Source: Xiphydria camelus (Eukaryota; Arthropoda; Insecta; Hymenoptera; Xiphydriidae). From it: a stretch of DNA of 64,000 nucleotides. The translations under genes and the position numbers were made by a program. Numbering within the stretch: the first letter of the stretch is position 1; every line of letters starts with the position of its first letter. The stretch covers positions 9,231,394 to 9,295,393 of the forward strand of contig OY783193.1 in NCBI GenBank assembly GCA_963678675.1. The letters are read 5' to 3'. Shown here piece by piece: positions 54,601 through 64,000 of this stretch. The notes below the pieces were generated by a model, which ran no database searches, had not been told where the DNA came from, and saw nothing but the letters and a program-made list of their open reading frames with translations.

Positions 54601-55640
54601 ATATTAACTTTCCATTATTATTTCTGAGTCATTATATCTTCAAATCGAAGATATGTACATCATCGCGTGCATCAGTCGCGTGATGTCTACAGATATTTCC
54701 GAAGAACGAGCGGAGGTAATCCAGTGTCCTCCTCTGGACACGGTCACGTGACACTTAAGCAATTAGCTGGAAAATTGCGGAAACGACGTAACGCGCAATA
54801 TCCACGCGATCGGAGAGTGCCAATCAGCTGCGAAGGAAACCTCGAACTAATAACCCCATCAGTGCAATTTCCAGGAGCTCGACGCGGCTTTGATTTTATA
54901 AGCAGACGCGTCCGACGATTGGTGGAATTTTTATTGATATCACGCGACGCGCGATGCGTTAATATATCAAGTAGATGCAGCGGTGGAAATCGTTGGTACG
55001 CGGATGTTTCCGCGTCACGCGACGAAATGTCTATAGAGCCTGACGTCGAAAACGAAGTCGTCATCGCCGTGGTCCCCCCCCCCCCCCATCGAAGACCCCA
55101 GACTCCGCGGAATCTCGCGCGATGTTCTCTCGCGATAACCGCTGCCAGAGAGGAATCGCTGCTACTTACCGGAATCTACGCGCCGAGGTTGTCGCGTTAA
55201 ATGCATTTGCGATTCTACGTTGGACGCGTGCCACCGGCGAGTAAGCGCGAGTCACGACGATTAATCGTTACATTTCTCCGCGAGGATTCGCACGTTTCTC
55301 CGCGTTGACGCTTGTATCTATCCGCGAACTGAAAGGTATGCGTGTACGGCGTACCGGAGTATGCGCGTCTTCTTTTTTGAGAATTAACTCTGCGTCTTTG
55401 CTTTTAGTAAAGATGTGTTCTTAGAAGTTATTCTTCAAGAGATGTTTCGATTTATAACTTCTAAGCGTGTAGGGAAGGACGAAGTTATTTATAAAGGATC
55501 GATGCTTAGTTGGAAAGTGGTTTATAAGTTAGTATATCACATTTGCAATAACGAGTCACTTTTGATTATCATCATTTCTTCCTTCTTTTCTTCCTCGCTC
55601 GTACAATATATTCGGAAGAAGAAGAACAGTGATAAGAGAT
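54601..55640. other. Gene-free stretch with a 14-base C run
   Basis: The C run is at 55074-55087. The 177-codon frame at 54667-55200 crosses it and a largely open minus strand, so I do not call it a gene. Confidence 0.4.
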
Positions 55641-55685
55641 GTAAGAAAAAGGTGGAAAAGATGAAGACGAAGACGAAGAAGAAAA

Positions 55686-55729
<44 letters not shown>

Positions 55730-55762
55730 TGAAGAAGAAGACGAAGAAGAAGAAGAGAATCA
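55641..55762. repeat. (GAA)n-rich microsatellite
   Basis: About 120 bases of GAAGAAGAA with AAAGA and ACGAAG interruptions. The apparent Lys/Arg-rich and Phe-rich frames are products of the repeat. Confidence 0.9.
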
Positions 55763-56303
55763 ACAGCATCATCATTTCAGGTTTCTCGCGACAGCGGAGC
55801 TTGGAGAACCGGTGGCGAGGGATCGATAGGTACACCCGACATTCCACCGATCGATCGCTCCAGCGCGCAGCGATCGACGCGGCTGGACCCGGCCTTGCTC
55901 GTTACGTCACGCGACCTTCGGAGCTGCGCGCTTCGCACCGTAGTGTCGAGCCGATGGAAACCGAACGAGCGATCGATCCGACCGATCGATCCGTCCGGTC
56001 GGACGGACGCTGCTGCAGCTTGCGCGATACGTACAGCTGGAGAGGCGGTATCGCGATGCCAGATGCCAGGAAGGCCATTATCGAGCGAAACGGACGGGTT
56101 AAGTGAACTCGATGGGTTGCGACACGCGGACTCGCGCGACCTCCGTCGTCTCTGTCGAGAAGACTCGCTCGAAGTCGATGTCGAGGAGGAGCGCGTATGC
56201 GTCGATCTTTCTTTCGTGGAAGGATATTCCAAACCAAATCTAACGATATTTTTGTTGAATTGAGTTATGCAGCTCGTAATTTCACATGCGAGAGTTCAGA
56301 CAC
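55763..56303. other. Gene-free stretch, CpG-rich
   Basis: Three open frames longer than 110 codons overlap on both strands (55777-56232, 55895-56263, 55902-56237), which argues against any one being coding. Confidence 0.4.
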
Positions 56304-56635
56304 AATTCGGTTTTAACATTCGTTTTTTTATGGCAGATTCGAAAAAAAATTGAACGAATATATTTACCACGTATTTTTTTATTTTTCATTTTCCATCTTA
56401 TCTAAGCTGGAAAACGATATTTAGAAATGCAGCTATACGTCACAGTCTAGTAAGACTATCTTGCTTGCACTCGTTGCTTGGCACAAGTGCGTCGCAATAG
56501 TAGAGAGAAATGCACTTATAATTTTGTGAATAATGATTTTTTCTAACTCTTTCTTTTTCGTATTTCATTTAGTATGTATACGGATTACAAATAAAATTTT
56601 GAAATATAAATATTTGTTTACGTTAAACTCGAATT
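56304..56635 (+). mobile_element. R1 element, copy B, uninterrupted
   Basis: 332 bp from AATTCGGTTTTAAC to GTTAAACTCGAATT. It provides the uninterrupted reference for copies A and C: TTATCTAAGCTGGAAAACG spans both insertion points. Confidence 0.75.
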
Positions 56636-57105
56636 TTAATACGGTCCAAATATATATTATTAATATTAGAGTGTTAAGACAGAGGAAGATTCCTATCCCA
56701 AAAGGAATATAATACGTTCGCGGCCAGTCGCTCCTCTCTCGCGTATAGAAAGGGAATCCAGTGCCGCGCGATAAACATTGCGCGTACAAAGCGTCGTCGA
56801 TGTTTCACGCTGCATGCTCGAGCACAAAAACTTTAAGCGGCCAAACAAAGCTGGACGCGCGGAGGTGAAAGTGGAAGAGGCGCATCGTGTTGTGCTGTTG
56901 GGTTCATTAAATGCTCGGTTTTGTCGATTGGTCGCGACTGGTCCAACTTGGATGCTGCGCACCTATCTCGTGGCTCGAGAAGCGGCGTACACGAGTACAT
57001 TATGTTTAAATATACCTTCGTATACTTCACTTTATTCTGGTACGCTAATATTGCTGACCAGTTGCGCGAATAAATTTTAATCAAACGTTTTAGTTTCAAA
57101 GTCCT
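56636..57105. other. Gene-free stretch
   Basis: Overlapping frames on both strands at 56693-57144 without a domain. Nothing else is visible. Confidence 0.4.
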
Positions 57106-57600
57106 TCGAAACGACGAGGTCGATAACCTTTTCCTAGGAGTCACGAAAAGGAATCAATGGCAGAAAACATCACCGTGACCGCGTGGTCAGAAATCGTTCT
57201 TCTTCTTTTTTGCTCGAAGGAATCTCGAGAATTTACGAGCTTATTTTCTCGTGCAATTAGGTGATCGCTAATGATGTGGCGCAAGAACTAAGACGTTAAT
57301 TTTCGTTTGTCTAACTCCACATATGATTTTTCCCATATGAAGAGGACTATAAATGAACAATACGATACATAATAATAATAAATGAACAGAACAATTAAAC
57401 AGTTATTAAACAGTTAATCCGAGTATACTAAAGATAACGAGGTCGATGACCCTCGCCCCACCAGTTGCCACGCGAGGAGCGGAAAAATGCGATCAGAATT
57501 TCCCCCCCTTCCTCTCCGTCCACCTATCCCACCGAAGGATTCCCGACAATTTACGAGCATCCTTCCCGGTGCGATTAGGTGATTAACGATTAGGCCTCGT
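57106..57600 (+). repeat. Two-unit degenerate tandem repeat, ~327-bp period
   Basis: ACGACGAGGTCGATAACC at about 57110 and AACGAGGTCGATGACCC at about 57437 start the units. Both continue with GAAGGA.TC.CGA.AATTTACGAGC and GTGC.ATTAGGTGAT. The second unit is more GC-rich. Non-coding. Confidence 0.65.
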
Positions 57601-58416
57601 GCCTTAGGATCTCGTGCCAGCCACGCATAACTTTCCATATCAATTCCACCTTTCCCCGCGGGTGAAGCGGGAGCTTCCTCCGCGGAGCACATCGCCGGTA
57701 GCGATTAGTTTAACGACGATCGGTTTAATCCTTATCATCCAGCCCGCGCGGATCCTTTTTCGAGCAACGATTCTCAGCGAGCTCGCATTCGTTTCGCGCG
57801 AGTAACTTCACTTCGAGCGAGATTGACTCTCGGGTAAATGGTCGCTCGCGCGAGGCCGTTGCTACCGGACGTTTCGGTTGCGTCAGAACTACGGCGATTC
57901 CCCCGCGGTCGACCTTTAAAGGCATCCCAGAAGCCTTCCGTGTCGAGGACGAGGCGAACGATCCTCCCCGTCGCCCGGAGAAAGAAGCGCGGGACCTTCC
58001 AATTGTACTTAACGTCGGCGCACTCACCGCCGGCATTTTTCCCCGGCCTCGCGGTGATCCCAGAGGTCCAGGTGAAAGTAACTTTTTCATCCGGCGAAGA
58101 TATTCCCGCTTCGTTCTTACACGCGGGTTTTTTGTCCCCGCGCGAACGCGCGTCATTCTTGTGCGGTCACGGGCGCGCTCGTGCGCATTCTTGCATGCGA
58201 GGGACATTGCGCGTCGTGGCGTTCGACGTCTTCCTGGGGGGGCTACGGGCCGTCGGCTACAATTTCGTGCGAGGATCGTTAAACCTCGCGTGAAAAGCGC
58301 GGGACGGGGGAAGGCGCGATACTTGCGGCTGGGTCAAGGTTCCTCTCGTTTTGTGTCCGACTGTGATGCCGTGTGATATACCTACTGGGTGTTCGCGCCT
58401 AGGCTCCGAGAGCGGG
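57601..58416. other. Gene-free stretch, CpG-rich
   Basis: Frames of about 150 codons are open on both strands between 57725 and 58293, with no domain. Confidence 0.4.
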
Positions 58417-58418
58417 TA

Positions 58419-58818
58419 GAAAAAAAAGTATGGCTAAAGTATGGCGGAAGTCTGGGATCGTATCCGAGACTATCAGCTGGCAAATAATGCGCTCTTCGAT
58501 TAGAGTTCAGTTGTTTGTACGAGGTTATGCTGTAATCGGTGTCTGTTCTTGTCAGCTGATAATATTTTAATTTATTATTTTATTAAACTCTCATATTATT
58601 ACTAATGAACTATATTTAGAACAAATCACTATAGTTTTATAATGAAGAACCCACACATCGGAATTGAATTAAAAAGGTACAGGTAAGTCGAGTATATTTT
58701 ACTTTTAAGCCGATATGAAAAAATTGTCTGGCTGAAAATCTTGGATACGATTCGTAGCTGTACACTTTTGGTTCAACTTTTCCTAGACTTCTGCTATGCT
58801 TTAGCCATACTTTTTTTT
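58419..58818. mobile_element. 400-bp inverted-repeat element, TA-flanked
   Basis: Ends GAAAAAAAAGTATGGCTAAA and TTTAGCCATACTTTTTTTT are inverted and continue through GCGGAAGTCTGGGA / TCCTAGACTTCTGC. TA flanks both sides (58417-58418 and 58819-58820). Inner arms carry ATCGTATCCGAGACTATCAG and its near-complement. Non-coding. Confidence 0.75.
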
Positions 58819-58820
58819 TA

Positions 58821-60829
58821 CGCAAGTTGCCGTTGATTGGTTTGAATATGCGGAAAATTTGAAATAGGCTCCATGCATTCTGAACCTGGGCGTGAACAAT
58901 CTGTACAGAGATCTCGTTTTATCGTTCGCGGCATATCGGCGCACGATTTAGATACGATGCGAAATCACAATATCGTTAAGTATCGTGGGGTAGCGGCACT
59001 ATGCATTTTCACGATCCGCGGTCGTTGTCCGGCCGAGTCCGAGCGCAAACTGACCGAGACCTCCTTCTTTTCGAGTTCTCATGGCGACAAAGCAGAGGAA
59101 CGTCCATTTCTCGTCGGTTCTAGTCTAGTTCGACTAATCGGCGGGGAACGTTCCGTAAACAAAAGGGGCCGTTTAAAGCGTCGGATATGCCGGTCACGAA
59201 CGTGTCACACGGAATCGCGTGATCGCTCGTGATTCGGTCTAATCTCTGTTGCAGCCCCAGATTGTCCGAGTACCGTTGAAGGGTCAAAGTGGAACGTCGT
59301 ACGGTTTTAGAAAATTCAGGGTTTCGTGCTTCCCTTCCTCTTTTTCTTTAATGCTAGAACTACTGGTCGATTGCGCGTTCTAAAACATTTTGACGGATAA
59401 TTATCTCGTTATTTATATATTTTTGACGTACTGCAAAACAACTTTTCTGTAGATCGAAGTATAATTCTACAACAAAGTATTCCACCAATTTCGAGAAAAA
59501 CCTCATGGGCTGCGAAATAATCGGGGTTGAAAGACACTCTGAATAAAACACCAGTCAAATTGACTGTCTGCGATAGTTTTGTTATTTTAATCTCAATGGA
59601 ACTGAAATTCCGAGTTCGAAATATCGATAACGAAAAAAATACTATGTAAAGTCAATCGCTTTGGCCACATATAAAATTTACGTTATATAACGTCATTTGT
59701 TACACAATTCGTACATATCACCGTTCATCAATTATTACATAAATATTCTCATGATAATCGCGAAGAATATAAACGACACCTGCACGGAGTCTGGAGGTGA
59801 CCAACTCAGCGGCTAATAGCGAATACTTATTCATCCAACGTGCCATAAACTCGAGACTAATAATAGAAAATCCTTCGATTCCAATCGATCGAGTCTGTCT
59901 GCGCATTCGGTCGTTGCATTCCTTCCAAGGAGATGAATTCCCCCTTCCCCCAACCCTCCTACCTACGTGTATCACGCTTCATATATTTCCCGGATCGCGC
60001 TAGTGCAGGAATTTCGCGATTTCACGCAAACTGCGCGGCTGTTGGTTCACGGTGCAGAGCCCCTCGTGCGCGCGGGCGCGCTCGACCGCCCGGGAGTGGA
60101 CTTTCGCGTCATCGTCGGCGGAATAAAGAACCGGGGGGGAGAGAGAGATATTTCCGTTTCAAGGACAAAAGCCATTAACGGTTAGACGTTCACGTGAGCG
60201 AATTCCCTCGGCGTTGCGTTACGAGGCATTTCCTTCTTCCGCAACGAAGGAACTGTTGCGAATAAATTTTAGAAGGAACTTTTGGACTGCGCGAAAGAGG
60301 AGGAGAAGAAGAAAACGGGAAAGGGCTGCTACACATATCGCGATGCGATCTAGGGGATTTAATTCCGTGAGTCTTCTCGTTTCTTTTTCCACAGCTCTCT
60401 TATCTATTATATATATCCTATATCTTCCACTCAATGGTCATGGAACTCATAACGCCACGCTCTTATCGAGCCTATAAACAGAATCGTTAGCGCCGTCTTA
60501 AGAATGCTGAGGCCTTCCGGCCGACCGCCTATTAGCGCGATTGATGTAATTAGCCGGGTTTGCCATTGCGCGTGGAACTGTACACATATTCCGCGGTGTT
60601 TATGCGAGGTAGAAAGACGCCGGTGGTCTTATTGGAAATGAGATTTCGAATTGGCAAGTGGATTTTAAGCGAGTTCTGTTCCTGGTCTAAGATTCGAGAC
60701 GTATTAAAACAAAATCTTGTTTTATATTTAATAATCATGTAAACGAAAAGCTTTTTGTTGGAGCTTAATAAATATTTGTTTGATATATTAAAATAAGACT
60801 TATATTATAATAAGATTTCGATAGAATTT
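58821..60829. other. Gene-free stretch
   Basis: Around 59348 a TTTAATGCTAGAACTACTGG block resembles the end of a TTAA-type miniature element, but no partner end is found. Otherwise mixed sequence with short overlapping frames and no domain. Confidence 0.35.
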
Positions 60830-61372
60830 TGCTAAAAAGCGAAATCTCTGGAATCAATCGCTGGACTACTCTATCTTATGTATTTTTTCATGCTGATTAC
60901 GAAAAGGATAGTTATCAGGTCGAAATCTCAAAGGAAATATAAGATATCGATGATTTTATACACAAAAAATTAATTTTTTTTGCAAAAAAATCATCGACAT
61001 TTCTGTATTCATTTGAGATTTGCTCAATAAGACCGCGATGTTTGGAATCAGCGCAAAAAATACAGCGGATAGGGCGGTCGAGAGTTGACATTTTGTCAAA
61101 AATCGAAATCTCTGGAACTAATCGCTCAATCACCCCGTCTTATGTACTTTTTCACACTGATTACGAAAATTACAATTATTAGGTCGATATCTCAAGAGAA
61201 ATATAACGATAACGATAATTTTATGTACAAAAGAAATTAATTTTTCACTAAAAGTCATCTATATTATTCGGTGTTATTTTTAAGATTTCCTAAATAAATC
61301 TATGGTTTTCCGAATTAGCGTAAAATAATGCATAGAATGGGATTGTTGAGAGTTTTATTCCAGAGGCTTCAA
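60830..61372. repeat. Dimer of ~270-bp palindromes (family R2)
   Basis: Units at about 60830-61088 and 61090-61370. Each has AAATCTCTGGAA, TTATGTAYTTTTTCA.GCTGATTACGAAAA, a central TGATTTTA..., and an inverted right arm with GGAATCAGCG / GAATTAGCG. Same family and same two-unit organisation as 29270-29855. Confidence 0.7.
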
Positions 61373-61993
61373 TAAAAATATTTGTCGAAGACAATTAACG
61401 TTTCATTTTATTCAAGTAGGTATACGTCACTTTAACTTAACCAAATATTTCGTTAGAGTCAATGAAAGTTTCAACAAATTCATTTTATACTGGCAACTGC
61501 ATTAATCGATTAAGTTAATTATATCGCGTTATCGATTGGACGAAAATATCGGGCCATTTTTCCTTGTCTACTATAGAAACAAATAAGACATCGACGGATA
61601 AATTACACGCAGTATGGCGAATGCGTTATCGCTTTATCACCTTCGGATCCGACGAGTTCATTTCAATGGAAATGCGGGCCACGCGATCGAGAGTGCTCGC
61701 CGGAGATCGACCCGGTTACACGGCTGTGTGTACGTAGATCAGACGCTCACGCACACGCGATGACACGTCTTGTCACCCTCTCCCCAGGCGAGTCACGGTA
61801 TAAACGCCTGTTACTCGTAATATCCGATCCCGCCATTAATCTTCTTCTGTATATCTCGCACTATACTGTTGCGAGGCATAAAATAAAGTGAAGTATGAAT
61901 GCTAATAGTACCTAGGATAATATTGCAATTTGAATCAGTTGGAAGAAAAGGTCACACGGCTTTCTATAGCTATATCGCGATATACTATACAAG
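61373..61993. other. Gene-free stretch
   Basis: Mixed composition with no supported exon or repeat. Confidence 0.4.
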
Positions 61994-62182
61994 TATGAGG
62001 CTAAACTTATTCGCCAGGAAAGAAACTTCAGTCACCAATATTTCATTATTTATATCGATATCAGACTTTATTACAGATAAAAATTTAATCTTCAAAAAAG
62101 TGTTTTACAAAAATGAGGCAAAAGCTCATAGATAATGAGATAATAGTGATTGAAGTTTCTTTCATGCTAAGTTTAGCCTCAT
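61994..62182. repeat. Palindrome P1, 189 bp
   Basis: ATGAGGCTAAACTTATTC at the left pairs with ATGCTAAGTTTAGCCTCAT at the right, continuing through GAAAGAAACTTCAGTCAC. It abuts and overlaps P2 by three bases at CAT (62180-62182). Confidence 0.8.
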
Positions 62183-62429
62183 ATGAGCCGTTGAAAACCA
62201 GAATAGTGTGAGTCACATTTTATGTAAGCTGAGATTATTTGACTGCAAAGTTAAGTACAATTTGAAAAATCTGTTTAGATGATACAAAACAGACATGTAT
62301 ATGATATAAAATATCTCTTGTATCATCTAGACAGATTTTTCAAATTGTACTTAACTTTGCAGTCAAATAATCTCAGCTTACATAAAATGTGACTTAAGTA
62401 CACCATTCTGGTTTTTAATGGCTCATATG
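62180..62429. repeat. Palindrome P2, 250 bp
   Basis: Arms of about 110 bp from CATATGAGCCGTTGAAAACC / GGTTTTTAATGGCTCATATG through TGACTGCAAAGTTAAGTAC to GATGATACAA. Near-perfect pairing across a loop of about 25 bases. A probable young miniature element or hairpin RNA source; no target duplication is clear. Confidence 0.85.
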
Positions 62430-63040
62430 ATACGCATCCGCGTGCAGTTACCAACATCGAGCTGCAGAACCATCGACGGATTTGTCCAAGTACTTTCTGC
62501 ACCTACATATAGATCTGCGTCATATCCAGCTCAAATTGGAACGCGATCCGGTATCGCGAGAGCATGTACCTACTCGTTGTCCGTCGTTACTGCCGAATGG
62601 GCGGCGATTTCATCAGATTAGAGGACGACTGAAAGGAGTACGATACACCGGCGAAACTGACACGCCAGCTATGCATCGCTAGACTCGAACAAGGAGTTAA
62701 AGGTGAAGCGCTCTGCAACCTTTATACACGATCCCGCGTCCGCGAAGCTCGATATCACTTTCGCCCGCAGTTAGATTCCATATTGGCGACCCGTGACCCT
62801 TGCCTTTCCCCGGGGACAATAACGCGACAGCGCACGCCGATAATAAATATTCAATTCGCATCGTGTGACGAGGACCCATTGTCTCGCGGCTCGCTTTCTT
62901 AATTAGTCGATCCGCGAGAGCGTTTCGCGGATCCCTGCGACGCTGCGCTCTGCTCTCTAATCGTGCCGCTGCATTGATTGAAGGAGCCGAAGTGCAGGGG
63001 GTTACGCTTTAATCTCCGTTTAGATGTACTCGACGTTAAT
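62430..63040. other. Gene-free stretch
   Basis: CpG-rich, overlapping frames at 62418-62879, no domain. Confidence 0.4.
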
Positions 63041-63295
63041 TCGATTCGGTCTTTGAATGAAAAAAATATTCATATCTTTAAATTGAATGTGTAATCTACA
63101 TACGTGTTCAATAACACACGAAAAGGAAAATATCCGAAAAAAGAATTGTTCTCAAAGAGTTATAAGTCCGTTTTTGCCCACAACATTATGACGTTGTCGA
63201 AATGTCAGAGAGACGCACTTATGCTGATTTGCGAGTGCGAGAAAAATAGACTCACAGCACGATGATGTAGCTTCATTTTTAAAAGTCGTTTCCCA

Positions 63296-63425
63296 CATTC
63301 TCAAAAATGTGCGCTTGCCGCAAATGGAATTCTATTCGTCACACATAGAATCTTCCTTGTCGGAAGAAGATTCTACTTGCAGCGAATAGGATTCCATTTG
63401 CGGCAAACGCACGTTTTTGAGAACG
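63296..63425. mobile_element. 130-bp palindromic element nested in R1 copy C
   Basis: Arms CATTCTCAAAAATGTGCGCT and CGTTTTTGAGAACG pair through TTGCCGCAAATGGAATTCTA. CA flanks both sides (63294-63295 and 63426-63427). Copy B reads AAGCTGGAAAACG at this position with a single TG (CA on the other strand). Confidence 0.85.
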
Positions 63426-63500
63426 CAGCTTTGATGAGGTCGAAAATAAAAAATGAAAAAAACACGGGGTAAATAATTTTGTCCACATTTTTCGAACCTA

Positions 63501-63725
63501 CACTGAGAAAAAATTTTGCTTGGTCGAAATAAACTTATTTTTGAATAGTCCTGAGAGCATATTTATTCGATTAGAATGAACATCGATTGAACGAATATAA
63601 ATATTATTAATTTAATTCAATATTACATATTTGGATCAAATCGATATTCATTCGAATCGAATAAATGTGCTATCAGAACTATCCAAAAGCATGTTTATTT
63701 CGATCAAGTAAATTTTTTCTCTGTG
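63501..63725. mobile_element. Palindromic miniature element F5, nested in R1 copy C
   Basis: 225 bp, ends CACTGAGAAAAAATTTTGCT and CAAGTAAATTTTTTCTCTGTG, flanked by TA (63499-63500 and 63726-63727). The arms pair over most of the length, around GCATATTTATTCGATT. R1 sequence resumes on both sides. A partial sister copy lies at 49141-49215. Confidence 0.9.
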
Positions 63726-64000
63726 TAATAAAAAAAATTGCTTAAATACCAAATTAAAAATCGTCCGAGGAAAGTCGAGATCCGCGCTCATATCCGCTGC
63801 TACCGGAAGCGCCCTTCGAACTCGACCGATCTAGCAGCTCGATCGAGAATTTCGCCGGGGAGAGCCGCTCGGGCGATGATCGATAACGCAGATAAGCCGC
63901 CGGAACGTTGAGATTCGACCCCGAGGGGATTCCCTGGCGAGATTAACAAACCAATTTAATTGCAGTTTACATAAGTCGATTATTGTAAAAGCGGCGGCGC

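Larger units (their letters stand above)
63041..63755 (-). mobile_element. R1 element, copy C, with two nested insertions
   Basis: On the minus strand it runs from AATTTGGTATTTAAGCAATT (63755) to AAAGACCGAAT (63041), matching copies A and B throughout. Removing the elements at 63296-63425 and 63501-63725 leaves about 355 bp, in line with copy B. Both insertion points can be read against copy B. Confidence 0.75.

Noticed and set aside
55572..55847. Phe-rich and Lys/Arg-rich proteins
   Set aside because: They are translations of the GAA microsatellite.

Overview
The window reads as animal nuclear DNA, most likely from an arthropod and plausibly a hymenopteran such as an ant. The reasons are inferential: CpG and CGCG are abundant in the GC-rich parts, AT-rich islands alternate with them, there are no compact operons, and miniature DNA transposons are very dense. 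I found no gene that I can name, no rRNA and no intact tRNA gene. Many long open frames in the GC-rich parts run on both strands at once and look like composition artefacts (few stop codons in CpG-rich DNA), not exons. The window is best described as a large intergenic or intronic region.

What it mostly holds is a layered record of transposon insertions. The commonest class is a set of palindromic miniature elements (about 50-660 bp) whose ends are variants of CACTGAGAAAA / TTTTCTCAGTG. They fall into at least eight internal-sequence families. They are flanked by a 2-bp target duplication that is usually TA but is also AG, TG, CA or CG. Several carry younger insertions, and uninterrupted sister copies elsewhere in the window show the exact empty sites. 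The clearest nests are 7481-7849, 10359-11150, 22011-22666, 52765-53239, 51405-51986 and 63041-63755. Four small elements bounded by TTAA look like piggyBac-type miniatures (7729, 8499, 17663, 48562). One 1.1-kb element with an 8-bp duplication looks hAT-like (17949-19041).

Three larger structures stand out. (1) 24791-27005 is a 2.2-kb element with at least 45-bp terminal inverted repeats, a duplicated 101-bp subterminal block and one candidate coding exon with a splice donor on the minus strand. (2) 39887-46585 is a 6.7-kb composite with roughly 130-bp terminal inverted repeats and a 5-bp duplication. It contains a second 2.9-kb element (40839-43745) that carries 16 copies of the palindrome AGCATGCT, and a 2-kb nested inverted repeat. 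(3) 47174-47958 is a fold-back element whose arms each carry a tRNA-like block with A and B boxes and a T-run, and whose spacer encodes the end of a cysteine-rich protein.

Tandem structures include a ~120-bp satellite broken by a 200-N assembly gap (8985-9728), degenerate intronic-type tandem repeats (15920-16490, 21768-23330, 38120-38515, 57106-57600), and dimeric palindromes present at two loci (29270-29855 and 60830-61372). The remaining stretches hold microsatellites, G/C homopolymers, a few TATA-like motifs and otherwise unremarkable sequence.
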